Positions 42,671-51,435 of a stretch of DNA of 64,000 nt are shown piece after piece. The number at the start of each line of letters is the position of its first letter. Position 1 is the first letter of the stretch. The DNA comes from Vogesella sp. LIG4 (GTDB lineage Bacteria; Pseudomonadota; Gammaproteobacteria; Burkholderiales; Chromobacteriaceae), in NCBI RefSeq assembly GCF_900090205.1, contig NZ_LT607802.1:1912554-1976553 (forward strand), given 5' to 3'. Position numbers and translations under genes: made by a program. The notes beneath the pieces are model-generated. The model ran no database searches, was not told where the DNA came from, and was given only the letters and a program-made list of their open reading frames with translations.

Positions 42671-43123
42671 ATGGCAAACAAGAAACTGTTCATCGGTGCC
42701 GCAGTAATCACCGCCCTGCTGGCAGGCGCGGGCGGCAGCTGGTTCTGGCTGCAGTGGCGTGATGCCAGGCCGGCCAGGCACGAAGCACCGGTGGTGGAAG
42801 TGAAGGACTACAAGTACGTGAGCCTGGACAAGGTGATCGTGATGCTGCGCGACCACGCCGGCGCGCCGCTGAACCATTACCTGGCGGTGGACCTGGTATT
42901 CCGCACCAGCGGTGACGACGAAGCGATGACCAAGGAACACCTGCCGCTGCTGCGCAGCATCGCGCTGCGCGCACTGTCCGCCTACCCGATGGACCAGGCG
43001 CGGCTGATGAATATCGACCAGTTCGCCGCGGCGCTGAACAAGGCGTTCAGCGCGGCCTACCAGCGCGAGGGACGGCCCAAGCCGTTCACCGAAGCCATGA
43101 TCGGCAAGTTGATCATCGAGTAA
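42671..43123 (+). CDS. fliL: Flagellar basal body-associated protein FliL (LafF-like)
   Basis: A 150-residue membrane protein. A single N-terminal helix (about 7-27) is followed by a periplasmic FliL domain ('YKYVSLDKVIVMLRDHAGAPLNHYLAVDLVFRTSG' and 'LLRSIALRALSAYPMDQARLMN'). FliL stabilises stators around the motor. Position before fliA matches lafF before lafS. Confidence 0.88.
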   Translation: MANKKLFIGAAVITALLAGAGGSWFWLQWRDARPARHEAPVVEVKDYKYVSLDKVIVMLRDHAGAPLNHYLAVDLVFRTSGDDEAMTKEHLPLLRSIALRALSAYPMDQARLMNIDQFAAALNKAFSAAYQREGRPKPFTEAMIGKLIIE

Positions 43124-43126
43124 GCC

Positions 43127-43834
43127 ATGGCCCTGGTAATGGAATACGCCTGCATGCAGCCCCCCGCCGGTGCCGTGGCCGAACGCCAGGTGCTGTGCGA
43201 CTACGCGCCGCTGGTGAAGCGCGTGGTGCGGCAGCTGTCGTCGCAGGTGGGCGGCGCGATGGACCGCGAGGATATGGAGCAGATCGGCCTGATGGGCCTG
43301 CTGGACGCGCTGCGCCGCTACGGCGGCGTGCCGGACGAACGCTTTGGTGCCTATGCCGGCCTGCGGGTGCGCGGCGCCATTCTCGACGAGCTGCGCCGCC
43401 AGGACTGGCGGCCGCGCACGGTGCGGCAGGAAGCGCACCGCAGCCGCGACGCGCTGCGCGAACTGTCGCGCAAGCTGGGCCGCGAGCCGAACGAAGCGGA
43501 AGCCAGCGCCGCGCTGGGCATGGATGTGGCTGCCTACCAGGAATACCTCTTGGCGGAAAACGCCGAAACGCTGGCCAGCTTCGACGAGCTGATGCACGAC
43601 GAGGCGCTGCAGCAGGTGGGTGGCAGCGTGGAGGCGCAGTACATGGACCGCCGCAGCCTGGAGCAGGCACTGCTGGCGCTGGATGCGCGTGAACAGCGGG
43701 TGATCCAGCTGTATTACGAGTTCGAACTGAGCCTGAAGGAAATTGCCGCGGTGCTGGAGTTGACCGAGGCGCGCGTCTGCCAGATCAACAAGGCGGCGCT
43801 GAAGAAAATGCGGGCAGTCCTGGCGGACGCCTGA
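43127..43834 (+). CDS. fliA: Flagellar sigma factor sigma28 (FliA / LafS-like)
   Basis: A 235-residue group 3 sigma factor. Region 2 is 'CDYAPLVKRVVRQLSSQVGGAMDREDMEQIGLMGLLDALRRYG' and 'FGAYAGLRVRGAILDELRRQDW'. Region 3 is 'LGREPNEAEASAALGMDVAAYQEYL', and region 4 carries the HTH 'FELSLKEIAAVLELTEARVCQINKAALKKM'. It should direct late flagellar genes and be held by FlgM, whose gene is 2 kb downstream. Four repeated promoter motifs in this locus are its likely targets. It lies 3 bp after fliL. Confidence 0.95.
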   Translation: MALVMEYACMQPPAGAVAERQVLCDYAPLVKRVVRQLSSQVGGAMDREDMEQIGLMGLLDALRRYGGVPDERFGAYAGLRVRGAILDELRRQDWRPRTVRQEAHRSRDALRELSRKLGREPNEAEASAALGMDVAAYQEYLLAENAETLASFDELMHDEALQQVGGSVEAQYMDRRSLEQALLALDAREQRVIQLYYEFELSLKEIAAVLELTEARVCQINKAALKKMRAVLADA

Positions 43835-43865
43835 AACGGAAACATTACATACAGAGTAAGCACAG

Positions 43866-44729
43866 ATGCAGCAGATATTCGGCATTTTCATCGTACTGGC
43901 CTGCGTGTTCGGCGGTTTCGTGATGAACGGCGGCAGCTTCCACGTGATCTGGCAGCCGATTGAAATCATCATCATCGTCGGCGCGGCAGTGGGCGCCATC
44001 GTGCTGGGCAACCCCAAGCACGTGCTGGTGGAAATGGGCGGCCAGCTGCGCAAGGTGATTACCCGCCGCAAGCGCGATTCCGAATTCCAGCGCCAGCTGC
44101 TGCTGTTGATGTACGAACTGCTGCAGACCGCCAGCCGCGGCCTGAAGGCGCTGGACGAACACGTGGAAGCGCCGCGCGAAAGCTCGCTGTTCCAGCGTTA
44201 CCCGCAGGTGCTGCACAACCCCAAGCTGCTGGCCTTCATCGTGGACAACTTCCGCCTGATGGCGATGGGCAAGATCAGCGCGCATGAGCTGGAAGGCGTG
44301 CTGGAGCAGGAGCTGGAGGCGATTCACGAACAGCTGGTGCAGCCGTCCAAATCGCTGCACAAGATCGCCGAGGCGATGCCGGGCTTCGGCATTCTGGCCG
44401 CGGTGCTGGGCATCGTGATGGCAATGAACACCGTGAGCAGCGGCGCCTCCGCCGCCGAGATCAGCGAGCGTGTGGCTGCCGCCATGGTGGGTACCTTCAT
44501 CGGTATTTTCTTCTGTTACGGCGTGCTGGACCCGATCTCCAACGTGATGAAGCAGCTGGTGAACACCGAGCTGTCCGACTTCGAATGCGTGAAGGTGGTG
44601 CTGGTGACCCATGTATCCGGCAAGCCGGCGCTGCTGGCCATCGATGCCGGCCGCCGCCTGGTGCAGCTGAATATCAAGCCCAGCTTCGCGCAGCTGGAAA
44701 CCTGGATCAACGCACTGGAAGCCGCCTAA
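43866..44729 (+). CDS. motA: Flagellar stator protein MotA (LafT-like)
   Basis: A 287-residue inner-membrane proton (or sodium) channel subunit with four membrane helices, at about 3-20, 33-53, 170-190 and 203-223. 'MPGFGILAAVLGIVMAMNTVSSGASAAEISERVAAAMVGTFIGIFFCYGVLDPISN' is the conserved TM3-TM4 region. The cytoplasmic loop holds the charged residues that touch FliG ('RESSLFQRYP', 'LLAFIVDNFRLMAMGKISAHELE'). It is co-transcribed with motB, 3 bp downstream. Confidence 0.96.
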   Translation: MQQIFGIFIVLACVFGGFVMNGGSFHVIWQPIEIIIIVGAAVGAIVLGNPKHVLVEMGGQLRKVITRRKRDSEFQRQLLLLMYELLQTASRGLKALDEHVEAPRESSLFQRYPQVLHNPKLLAFIVDNFRLMAMGKISAHELEGVLEQELEAIHEQLVQPSKSLHKIAEAMPGFGILAAVLGIVMAMNTVSSGASAAEISERVAAAMVGTFIGIFFCYGVLDPISNVMKQLVNTELSDFECVKVVLVTHVSGKPALLAIDAGRRLVQLNIKPSFAQLETWINALEAA

Positions 44730-44732
44730 GCC

Positions 44733-45707
44733 ATGGCCGTCAAAGACAAGCACGACGAAGAAGCCATCGTCAAACGTGTCTCCCGCGGGCACGAGGAAGA
44801 CGAGCACGGCGGTGCCTGGAAGGTGGCCTTCGCCGACTTCTGCCTGGCGCTGATGTGTCTGTTCCTGGTGCTGTGGGTGTTGGCCGCACGCAATCAGGAA
44901 CAGCTGGAAGCGGTGGTGAACAGCTCCGGCGGCAGCGTGGTGGCGGATGGCAACCCCAGCCTGCTCGACCACATCAGCTACCCGCCGGGCAGCCTGATTC
45001 CGCGCGAGCCGGTGCCGGGCCAGGCGGCCGAGGCCAAGGCGCCGGGCAAGCACAGTGCCGGCGATACCGACAATGGCGACATCCACCTGAGCAAGACCCG
45101 TTTCGACAGCGCCGCCGACATGCAGGAGCTGGCGCAGGCGCTGGCCGACATGAGCGAAGCCGCCGGCCTGGCCGGCAACCTGCAGACCATGATCACCCCG
45201 TACGGCCTGCGGGTGATGCTGCACGACACCGACAAGCAGGGCATGTTCCAGCGCGGCAGCGCAGTACCCAGCGACCCGTTTCGCGCGCTGCTGCTGCGTA
45301 TCGCGCCGGTGTTCGCGCGCATCGAGAACCAGCTGGTGATTGTCGGCCACACCGATGCCGCGCAGTACCACGGTCAGGGCAACAGCGGTTTCTCCAACTG
45401 GAGCCTGTCCAGCTCCCGCGCCATGAGCGCGCGCGCCAACCTGCTGCAGGGCGGCCTGCCGGCCGGCAAGGTGCTGCAGGTGGTGGGCATGGCCGAGCGG
45501 GCGCCGCTGGATAGCGCGCAGCCGCTGGCGGCGGTGAACCGCCGCATCGAGCTGCTGGTGTTGACGCCGGCGCAGGCCAGGCTGATCGCCACCATGTACG
45601 GCATGCCGCAACAGGTGGTGCCGCTGACCCGCGGCGTGGACACGGTGGCGCCGAACGGCCAGGCATTGCAGGCGCTGCAGCAGCGCTTGCAGGGGCCGGC
45701 CAAATGA
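44733..45707 (+). CDS. motB: Flagellar stator protein MotB (LafU-like)
   Basis: A 324-residue stator subunit. A cytoplasmic N terminus precedes one membrane helix carrying the ion-binding Asp35 ('WKVAFADFCLALMCLFLVLWVLAA'). A periplasmic linker and an OmpA-like peptidoglycan-binding domain follow (about 180-290, 'QLVIVGHTDAAQYHGQGNSGFSNWSLSSSRAMSARANLL'). The N terminus 'EEAIVKRVSRGHEEDEHGGAWKVAFADF' matches the LafU-type MotB. Whether protons or sodium drive it cannot be settled here. Confidence 0.96.
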   Translation: MAVKDKHDEEAIVKRVSRGHEEDEHGGAWKVAFADFCLALMCLFLVLWVLAARNQEQLEAVVNSSGGSVVADGNPSLLDHISYPPGSLIPREPVPGQAAEAKAPGKHSAGDTDNGDIHLSKTRFDSAADMQELAQALADMSEAAGLAGNLQTMITPYGLRVMLHDTDKQGMFQRGSAVPSDPFRALLLRIAPVFARIENQLVIVGHTDAAQYHGQGNSGFSNWSLSSSRAMSARANLLQGGLPAGKVLQVVGMAERAPLDSAQPLAAVNRRIELLVLTPAQARLIATMYGMPQQVVPLTRGVDTVAPNGQALQALQQRLQGPAK

Positions 45708-45726
45708 GTGGCCAAGCGAGTGGCAT

Positions 45727-45753
45727 TTAAGAATTGCGGCTTTTGCGTCGCTG
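45727..45753 (+). promoter_or_regulatory. FliA-type promoter of flgM
   Basis: TTAAGA-N14-GTCGCTG, preceded by CAT, 42 bp upstream of the flgM ATG. The same layout as before both flagellins and flgK. Confidence 0.6.
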
Positions 45754-45794
45754 TGTCGGCACGACACAGTTAACGCACAGGCAAGGATGAAGCG

Positions 45795-46085
45795 ATGAAG
45801 ATCAGCAACAGTAGCGGTGTACCGGAAGTTCGCGATACCACGGCCAGCCAGAGCGGTGCGGCCAACGTGACTGCGCGCCCGCAGGCGCCGGCGGCAGCGC
45901 CGGCCGTGGCTGCGCCGCTGCAGTCGGCGGTACTGCAGCCGGCCAAGGCGGCGCTGGATGCGCAGCCGGAAATCGATGCCGAGCGCGTGGCCGAGATCAA
46001 GACCGCGCTGGCTGAGGGCAAGATCAATTTTGACGCCGGCAAGCTGGCCGGGCTGATCCGCCGCTACCACGGGGGGCGTGGATGA
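45795..46085 (+). CDS. flgM: Anti-sigma28 factor FlgM
   Basis: A 96-residue protein with a disordered Ala/Gln/Pro-rich N half. The sigma28-binding C half 'DAERVAEIKTALAEGKINFDAGKLAGLIRRYH' is the FlgM signature. It holds FliA until hook completion allows FlgM export. SD AAGGA precedes the ATG. It overlaps flgN by 4 bp (ATGA). A FliA-type promoter upstream would give the usual feedback loop. Confidence 0.93.
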   Translation: MKISNSSGVPEVRDTTASQSGAANVTARPQAPAAAPAVAAPLQSAVLQPAKAALDAQPEIDAERVAEIKTALAEGKINFDAGKLAGLIRRYHGGRG

Positions 46086-46507
46086 ACCCGCGCGACACCG
46101 CCAAGACGCTGCTGGCCGACGTGGCCAGCGACCGCAACGACTACCGCGTGCTGGAGCAGCTGCTGGAAGACCAGTTCGCCGCGGCATTGCGCCATGACAG
46201 CGCGGCCATTAGCGACATCAACCAGCGCATCGAAGTGCTGCTGGAGCGGCTGGATGCGCATCGCCGCGTGCGGCCAACGTTGGCCGCACGGCTGCTGGGC
46301 AGCAACAAGATGGTGAGCATGGAGGCGGTGATCGACTTCCTGCCCGGCGTGCCGTCGGCGGCACTGGCCGGCTGGTGGGAGGAGTTGCAGCACGCGGTGC
46401 GCCGCTGCAAGGAACTGAACGCACGCAACGGCCGGCTGATGCACAGCCAGCAGGAAATCATGCAGCGCGTGCTGCACGGCGAGAGCGATGTCTATGTGGC
46501 GCGTTGA
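46082..46507 (+). CDS. flgN: Flagellar export chaperone FlgN
   Basis: A 141-residue helical protein with the FlgN pattern ('LLADVASDRNDYRVLEQLLEDQFAAALRHDSAAISDINQRIEVLLERLDAHRRVR' and 'RRCKELNARNGRLMHSQQEIMQRVLHG'). It escorts FlgK and FlgL to the export gate. Its start overlaps flgM by 4 bp. A palindromic pair of the dispersed word is inside at 46269-46288. Confidence 0.88.
   Translation: MNPRDTAKTLLADVASDRNDYRVLEQLLEDQFAAALRHDSAAISDINQRIEVLLERLDAHRRVRPTLAARLLGSNKMVSMEAVIDFLPGVPSAALAGWWEELQHAVRRCKELNARNGRLMHSQQEIMQRVLHGESDVYVAR
46269..46288. repeat. Inverted pair of the dispersed word inside flgN
   Basis: TGCGGCCAACGTTGGCCGCA, a perfect 20-bp palindrome coding in flgN. It has the same layout as the palindrome at 374-391. 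Confidence 0.6.
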
Positions 46508-47195
46508 AGCAGGCAGCAGCACTGCCTTCAGTGGTGACGACGTGGCGCTGCCACTGGGCGGCCGGGGCCGCGGCATGGATTTCGGCCGCCTGGTGGCCGA
46601 TGCGCAGCGCGACATTGCCGCCACGGTAGCCAATGGTTTCAGCGGCGGCGACGCGCCCGGCCTGAGCGCCGCGGCGCAGGCATGGCGGCTGCGCACCCAG
46701 GGTGCGGCCAGCGCCGACCCGGCTGCGGCGGCAGGCGATGCCGGCCGGCAGGATTTCCTGTCCGCGGTGGCGCCGTGGGCCGGCGAGGCGGGCGCCAAGC
46801 TGGGCGTGGCGCCGGAGCTGGTGATGGCGCACGCGGCACTGGAATCCGGCTGGGGCCAGCGCCCGATCATGGGCGCGGACGGCAACAGCCACAACCTGTT
46901 CAGCATCAAGGCCGGCCGTGACTGGCATGGCGCGGTGGCCGACGTGCTGACGACCGAACATGTGCATGGCGAAGCGGTAAAGACGGTGGAGCGCTTTCGC
47001 GCCTACCCGGACTACCGCAGCGCCTTTAACGATTACGTTGCCCTGTTGCAGGGCAACCCGCGTTTTGCGGCGGTACAGGGCGCGGGCCACGATGCGCGCG
47101 CCTTTGCCGGCGCACTGGCGCGTGGTGGCTATGCCACCGACCCGGCGTATGCCGACAAGCTGCAGCAGCTGGCTGCCAGCCTGCAGCAGCGTTAA
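46488..47195 (+). CDS. Stand-alone FlgJ-type muramidase (glucosaminidase domain)
   Basis: A 235-residue protein whose C-terminal 145 residues are a glucosaminidase/FlgJ C-terminal domain: 'DFLSAVAPWAGEAGAKLGVAPELVMAHAALESGWGQRPI' with catalytic Glu in ALESGWG, then 'GNSHNLFSIKAG' and 'YRSAFNDYVALL'. The N-terminal 90 residues are Ala/Gly-rich and lack the rod-binding domain. In most beta- and gammaproteobacteria both domains form one FlgJ; here the rod part is a separate gene at 54020. It should open peptidoglycan for the rod. The ATG overlaps flgN by 20 bp; another at 46494 is possible. Confidence 0.88.
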   Translation: MSMWRVEAGSSTAFSGDDVALPLGGRGRGMDFGRLVADAQRDIAATVANGFSGGDAPGLSAAAQAWRLRTQGAASADPAAAAGDAGRQDFLSAVAPWAGEAGAKLGVAPELVMAHAALESGWGQRPIMGADGNSHNLFSIKAGRDWHGAVADVLTTEHVHGEAVKTVERFRAYPDYRSAFNDYVALLQGNPRFAAVQGAGHDARAFAGALARGGYATDPAYADKLQQLAASLQQR

Positions 47196-47902
47196 GGAAT
47201 AGCAGTATCGACCGGGGCCACGCTACCGGCATCCAGCACCACGGCGCTGATGATGCGCTTGCTGGCCAGGTTGCGGACGCGGATCTGTTCGTCGCGGGCG
47301 CCGGCCTGCAGGGCTTCGCCCGGCACGCTGACCTCGATGCCGCCCTGGCGGGCGAGGATCTGCACCGTCTGGCCGCGTTGTACCAGCAGTTGCGGTTGCA
47401 GCGCGCGCAGTTGCAGCACCTGGCCGCTGCGGATGGTACGGCGCGCGGTGCGCTCCGCCGCCAGCGCGATGTCGCCGATGGCGTCGGGGGTGGCGGACAG
47501 ATTGCGCACCTCGCTGCCGACGGCGGCGGCGTCGATGGCCTGGCCGGCGGGGATGTCCTGGCGGGCCACCAGCACGCTGGCAGCCATCTCGGCGCGTACC
47601 ACCAGCTCGCTGCTGGCGGTGCTGTCCGGGCAGCGCAGGCTGAAGCGCATGCGCTGCCAGTTGCGGGTGTCGGCCGGGGTAACGGCGAAAGGTTGGCCGC
47701 AAGGCGGCAGCGGGCGTTGCGCCGGCAGCGCCTGCACGCTGATCTGCGGTGCGGCGAAGTGCTGGCGGCCGGCGTAGTCGGCCAGGTAGCGGCGGGCAGC
47801 TTCCTCCGTCTGCGCATTGGCGGCGCTCTGGGGGGCTGCCAGCAGCGGTAGCGGCAGCAGCAGCGCGGCGAGTACGCCGCAGCGGGTGAGAGACAGGGAC
47901 AT
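47192..47902 (-). CDS. flgA: Flagellar P-ring chaperone FlgA
   Basis: A 236-residue periplasmic protein with a signal peptide (about 1-22). The C-terminal SAF-type domain reads 'ARQDIPAGQAIDAAAVGSEVRNL' and 'RTIRSGQVLQLRALQPQLLVQRGQTVQILARQGGIEV'. It assists P-ring assembly from FlgI. It is on the minus strand between the muramidase gene and flgB. Its stop overlaps the muramidase stop by 4 bp tail to tail. Its promoter must share the 98-bp gap with that of flgB. Confidence 0.93.
   Translation of the reverse strand: MSLSLTRCGVLAALLLPLPLLAAPQSAANAQTEEAARRYLADYAGRQHFAAPQISVQALPAQRPLPPCGQPFAVTPADTRNWQRMRFSLRCPDSTASSELVVRAEMAASVLVARQDIPAGQAIDAAAVGSEVRNLSATPDAIGDIALAAERTARRTIRSGQVLQLRALQPQLLVQRGQTVQILARQGGIEVSVPGEALQAGARDEQIRVRNLASKRIISAVVLDAGSVAPVDTAIP
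47689..47701 (+). repeat. Perfect copy of the 13-bp dispersed word
   Basis: AAGGTTGGCCGCA on the plus strand inside flgA (minus-strand gene). Confidence 0.6.
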
Positions 47903-47999
47903 GGTTGGGCGCGAGCCTGACGGGTGTCGATGGCGGAATTATACGGTTCCGGCTTTGGCCGGGTGGTCGAAACAGACGCAGGGCAGTGAGGAAACACAG

Positions 48000-48368
48000 A
48001 TGGGAATTCAATTCGATCAGGCGCTGGGGCTGCATGTCGATGCCCTCAAGCTGCGCGCCGAGCGTAGCAAGGTGCTGGCATCGAACCTCGCCAACGCCAC
48101 GACGCCGGGTTTCCAGGCGCGGGATATCGACTTTCAGGCCAGCATGGCGCAACTGGCCGATGGCGGCGAAGACGGCATGTCGGCGGAAACGGATGGCGCG
48201 GTAATGGGCTATCGCCGCCCGAACCAGCCCAGCCAGGACGGCAATACCGTGGAGCTGGGGGTGGAGCAGGCGGCGTTCTCGCAGAACGGCAGCGACTTCC
48301 AGACCAGCCTCGCCTTCTTGAACATCAAGCTCAAGGGCCTGGCCAAGGCCATCAACGGCACCTCTTGA
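48000..48368 (+). CDS. flgB: Flagellar proximal rod protein FlgB
   Basis: A 122-residue rod protein. The motif 'LRAERSKVLASNLANATTPGFQARDIDF' matches the family 'ASNIANVNTPGYKA..DF'. A C-terminal helix for rod packing follows. The ATG at 48000 follows GAGG. First gene of flgBCDEFGHIJ. Confidence 0.93.
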   Translation: MGIQFDQALGLHVDALKLRAERSKVLASNLANATTPGFQARDIDFQASMAQLADGGEDGMSAETDGAVMGYRRPNQPSQDGNTVELGVEQAAFSQNGSDFQTSLAFLNIKLKGLAKAINGTS

Positions 48369-48383
48369 GCATAGGGAGCAAGC

Positions 48384-48809
48384 ATGAGTTTCCGTGATAT
48401 CGCCCAGATCGCCGGTTCGGCCATGACGGCGCAGAACATCCGCCTGAACACCATCGCCAGCAACCTGGCCAACGCGCAGAGCGCGGCCGGCAGCGAGCAG
48501 GCCACCTACCACGCGCGCAAGCCGGTATTCGCCAGCGTGTTCCTGCCGGGCGAGGATTTTGCCGCGCGCGGTTCCGCGGCCAAGGTGCAGGTGCTGGACG
48601 TGGTGCAGACCACCACGCCGCTGCGCAAGGCCTACGAGCCGGACAATCCGCAGGCCAATGCCGAAGGCATGGTGTTCTACCCCAATGTGAACCCGGTGGA
48701 AGAAATGACCGACATGCTGTCGGCCAGCCGGGCGTTTGAAACCAATGTGGAAGTGCTGTCGCGCGTGAAAGGCATGCAGCAGGACCTGTTGAAGCTGGGA
48801 GAAGGCTAA
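48384..48809 (+). CDS. flgC: Flagellar proximal rod protein FlgC
   Basis: A 141-residue rod protein. 'MTAQNIRLNTIASNLANAQSAAGSEQATYHARKPVF' and the C-terminal 'YPNVNPVEEMTDMLSASRAFETNVEVLSRVKGMQQDLLKLGEG' are diagnostic. It is co-transcribed with flgB (15-bp gap) and flgD (2-bp gap). Confidence 0.95.
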   Translation: MSFRDIAQIAGSAMTAQNIRLNTIASNLANAQSAAGSEQATYHARKPVFASVFLPGEDFAARGSAAKVQVLDVVQTTTPLRKAYEPDNPQANAEGMVFYPNVNPVEEMTDMLSASRAFETNVEVLSRVKGMQQDLLKLGEG

Positions 48810-48811
48810 GC

Positions 48812-49474
48812 ATGCAGACCACCCTGAACAACACCGCCCAGAGCGGCAGCAGCGGCAGCTCCGACGCCATTCTGGCCGCCACCAACGGTGCGCAGCTGTC
48901 CGATATGTTCACCAAGCTGCTGGTGGCGCAGATCCAGAACCAGGACCCGCTGTCGCCTACCGACCCCAGCCAGTTCGTGAGCCAGCTCACCCAGCTGAGC
49001 CAGGTGGAAGCGCTGAACAAGATGAGCAGCCAGACCGGCAGCGGCAACGGCATGCTGCAGAACCTGCAGACGCTGGCGCTGGGCGGCCAGGTAGGCGCCA
49101 GCGTGATGGTGCAGACCGGCAATGTGGAGCTGGGCAGCAGCCCGCTGCACGGCGCGGTGAACCTGGACAACAACACCGCGCAGCTGAACCTGACGCTGAC
49201 CGGCAGCGACGGCCAGCCGCACGTGTTGGCGCTGGGGCCGCAAGTGGCCGGCCCGGTGTCGTTCAACATCGACCCCGCTGCGCTGGGCCTGCCGGCCGGC
49301 AGCTACAGCATTGCCGCGCGCACCGACAGTGGCGCCAGCCCGACGGTGGAGATCGGCGGCACCATCAACAGCGTGCGCGTTGGCAGCAACGGCAGCGCGG
49401 TACTGAATATTTCCGGTGTCGGCAGCATCGATGCCGCGGCAATCACCCAATTCAACGGCCGTCCGGCTGCCTAA
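48812..49474 (+). CDS. flgD: Flagellar hook cap protein FlgD
   Basis: A 220-residue hook scaffolding protein. The N-terminal 'DMFTKLLVAQIQNQDPLSPTDPSQFVSQLTQLSQVEALNKM' is the family signature. Tudor-like and FnIII-like domains (about 90-190) follow. It caps the growing hook and is not part of the finished flagellum. Confidence 0.95.
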   Translation: MQTTLNNTAQSGSSGSSDAILAATNGAQLSDMFTKLLVAQIQNQDPLSPTDPSQFVSQLTQLSQVEALNKMSSQTGSGNGMLQNLQTLALGGQVGASVMVQTGNVELGSSPLHGAVNLDNNTAQLNLTLTGSDGQPHVLALGPQVAGPVSFNIDPAALGLPAGSYSIAARTDSGASPTVEIGGTINSVRVGSNGSAVLNISGVGSIDAAAITQFNGRPAA

Positions 49475-49494
49475 GCTGGCTGAAAGGAAGCAGC

Positions 49495-50685
49495 ATGAGT
49501 TTCGACATCGCACTGTCCGGCATCAACGCCATCAAGGACGAACTCGACACCATCACCAACAATATTGCCAACTCCGGCACCTATGGCTTCAAGTCCAGCC
49601 GCACCAACTTCACTTCCGTGTATGCCGGCAGCCAGGCCAACGGTGTGGCGGCAGGCTCGATCACCCAGTCGATCAACACCGGCGGCAATATCCAGTCCAC
49701 CGGCCGTCCGCTGGACGTGGCCATTGCCGGCCGCGGCTTCTTCATCATGCGCGACCCGGGCAGCAGCACCGTGCAGTACAGCCGCGTCGGCATTTTCAAC
49801 GTCGACAAGGACGGCTACCTGACCGATACCGGCAGCCAGCGCGTGCAGGGCTACGCCGTGGTGCCGGGCAGCACCGCGCTGGGCGCCATGGGCGACCTCA
49901 AGGTGCCGGTGGGGCAGATTGCCGCCAAGGCTACCGGTACGGTGCAGTATGTGGCCAACCTGTCGGCCGACTGGACCACCCCGGCCACCGCGCCGTTCAA
50001 TGCCGCCGACCCGACGTCGTTCAACAGCTCCATGGTGTCCACGGTGTTCGATTCGCTGGGCGCGCAGCACACCGTCACCCAGTACTTCGTCAAGAGCGGC
50101 GCCAGCCAGGTCACCGTCAACTACAGCGTTGACGGCGCACCGAACGCGGCCACCACCACGCTGACCTTCGGCACCAATGGCCAGCTCACCGCTCCGGCCG
50201 CCCCGGTGGCGCTGAACCTGGGCACCCCTACCGGCGCCGCACCGCTGACCGTCAACTTCAACTATGCCGGCACCACGCTGTTCGCCGGCCAGACCACCAC
50301 CTCGGTGAACAGCAGCGACGGCTATGCCTCCGGCACGCTCACCGGCGTATCGCTGGCCGAAGACGGCACGCTGCTGGCGCAGTACAGCAACGGCCAGAAG
50401 CAGGGCGTGGGCATGCTGGCGCTGGCGGCCTTCCCCAACGAAGGCGCGCTGACCCAGGTCAGCGGTACCGCCTGGGAAGCATCGGCTGCCTCCGGCACCG
50501 CGCTGCTGTCGTCGCCGGGCACCGGCCTCACCGGCAAGCTGGCTACCGGCGCGCTGGAGCAGTCCAACGTCAACGTGACCTCCGAACTGGTCGGCCTGAT
50601 GACCGCGCAGCGCAACTATCAGGCCAACAGCAAGGTGATTTCGGCGGAGAACCAGATGGTTCAGTCGCTGATGCAGGCGATGTAA
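49495..50685 (+). CDS. flgE: Flagellar hook protein FlgE
   Basis: A 396-residue hook subunit. The N-terminal rod-type motif 'MSFDIALSGINAIKDELDTITNNIANSGTYGFKSSRTNF' and the C-terminal 'ALEQSNVNVTSELVGLMTAQRNYQANSKVISAENQMVQSLMQAM' bracket the D1/D2 domains. The length is typical of a short hook protein. SD GAAAGGAAG lies before the ATG. Confidence 0.96.
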   Translation: MSFDIALSGINAIKDELDTITNNIANSGTYGFKSSRTNFTSVYAGSQANGVAAGSITQSINTGGNIQSTGRPLDVAIAGRGFFIMRDPGSSTVQYSRVGIFNVDKDGYLTDTGSQRVQGYAVVPGSTALGAMGDLKVPVGQIAAKATGTVQYVANLSADWTTPATAPFNAADPTSFNSSMVSTVFDSLGAQHTVTQYFVKSGASQVTVNYSVDGAPNAATTTLTFGTNGQLTAPAAPVALNLGTPTGAAPLTVNFNYAGTTLFAGQTTTSVNSSDGYASGTLTGVSLAEDGTLLAQYSNGQKQGVGMLALAAFPNEGALTQVSGTAWEASAASGTALLSSPGTGLTGKLATGALEQSNVNVTSELVGLMTAQRNYQANSKVISAENQMVQSLMQAM

Positions 50686-50700
50686 GCGGAGCGCAGCTGA

Positions 50701-51426
50701 ATGGATGCCTTGATCTACACCGCGATGAGCGGCGCCGACCGCGCGCTGCACGCCCAGCAGGTACACGCCAACAACCTGGCCAACGTGGAAACCGCCGGTT
50801 TCCGCGCCGACCTGGAGCAGGCGCAGGCGCAGCAGGTGCCCGGCTACGGCTACGACTCGCGCCACCTGGCGCTGCTGCAGGCCAATACCGTGAACTCGGC
50901 GGCCGGCACCCTGGTGCAGACCGGGCGTGACCTGGACGTGGCCATCAGCGGCGCCGGCTACTTCACCGTGGGCTACGGCGGCAGTGAAGCCTATACCCGT
51001 TCCGGCAATTTCTCGGTGGATGCCGAGGGCACGCTGAACCTGGCCGGCCGCCCGGTAATGGGCGATGGCGGCCCCATCGTGCTGCCGCCGTACCAGAGCA
51101 TGAGCATCGGCCAGGACGGTACCGTCAGCATCGTGCCGGCCGGTGGCGGCGCGGCGCAGCAGGTGGATCGCCTCAAGCTGGTCAACCCGCCGGGCGCCAG
51201 CATGCACAAGAACGAGGCCGGCCTGCTGGTGTCGCGCAGCGGCCAGACGCTGGACGCCGACGACAGCGTGCAGGTGAAGGGCGGCTACCTGGAACGCAGC
51301 AATGTGTCGGCAGTGGAGGAAATGCTGCAGACCATGAACCTCAATCGCGATTTCGAGATGCAGATGCGCCTGTTCAAGGCGGCGGACAGCATGGCCGATA
51401 CCGGCAATCGCCTCATTCGTTCCTAA
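50701..51426 (+). CDS. flgF: Flagellar proximal rod protein FlgF
   Basis: A 241-residue rod protein with 'MSGADRALHAQQVHANNLANVETAGFRADLEQ' and C-terminal 'LERSNVSAVEEMLQTMNLNRDFEMQMRLFKAADSMADTGNRL'. It differs from FlgG in the MDALIYTAMSGADR opening, which is typical of FlgF. Confidence 0.95.
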   Translation: MDALIYTAMSGADRALHAQQVHANNLANVETAGFRADLEQAQAQQVPGYGYDSRHLALLQANTVNSAAGTLVQTGRDLDVAISGAGYFTVGYGGSEAYTRSGNFSVDAEGTLNLAGRPVMGDGGPIVLPPYQSMSIGQDGTVSIVPAGGGAAQQVDRLKLVNPPGASMHKNEAGLLVSRSGQTLDADDSVQVKGGYLERSNVSAVEEMLQTMNLNRDFEMQMRLFKAADSMADTGNRLIRS

Positions 51427-51435
51427 GGAATAAAC

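Noticed and set aside
43845..46187. A 780-codon minus-strand open frame opposite motA, motB and flgM
   Set aside because: It opposes highly conserved stator genes and has no motif of its own.
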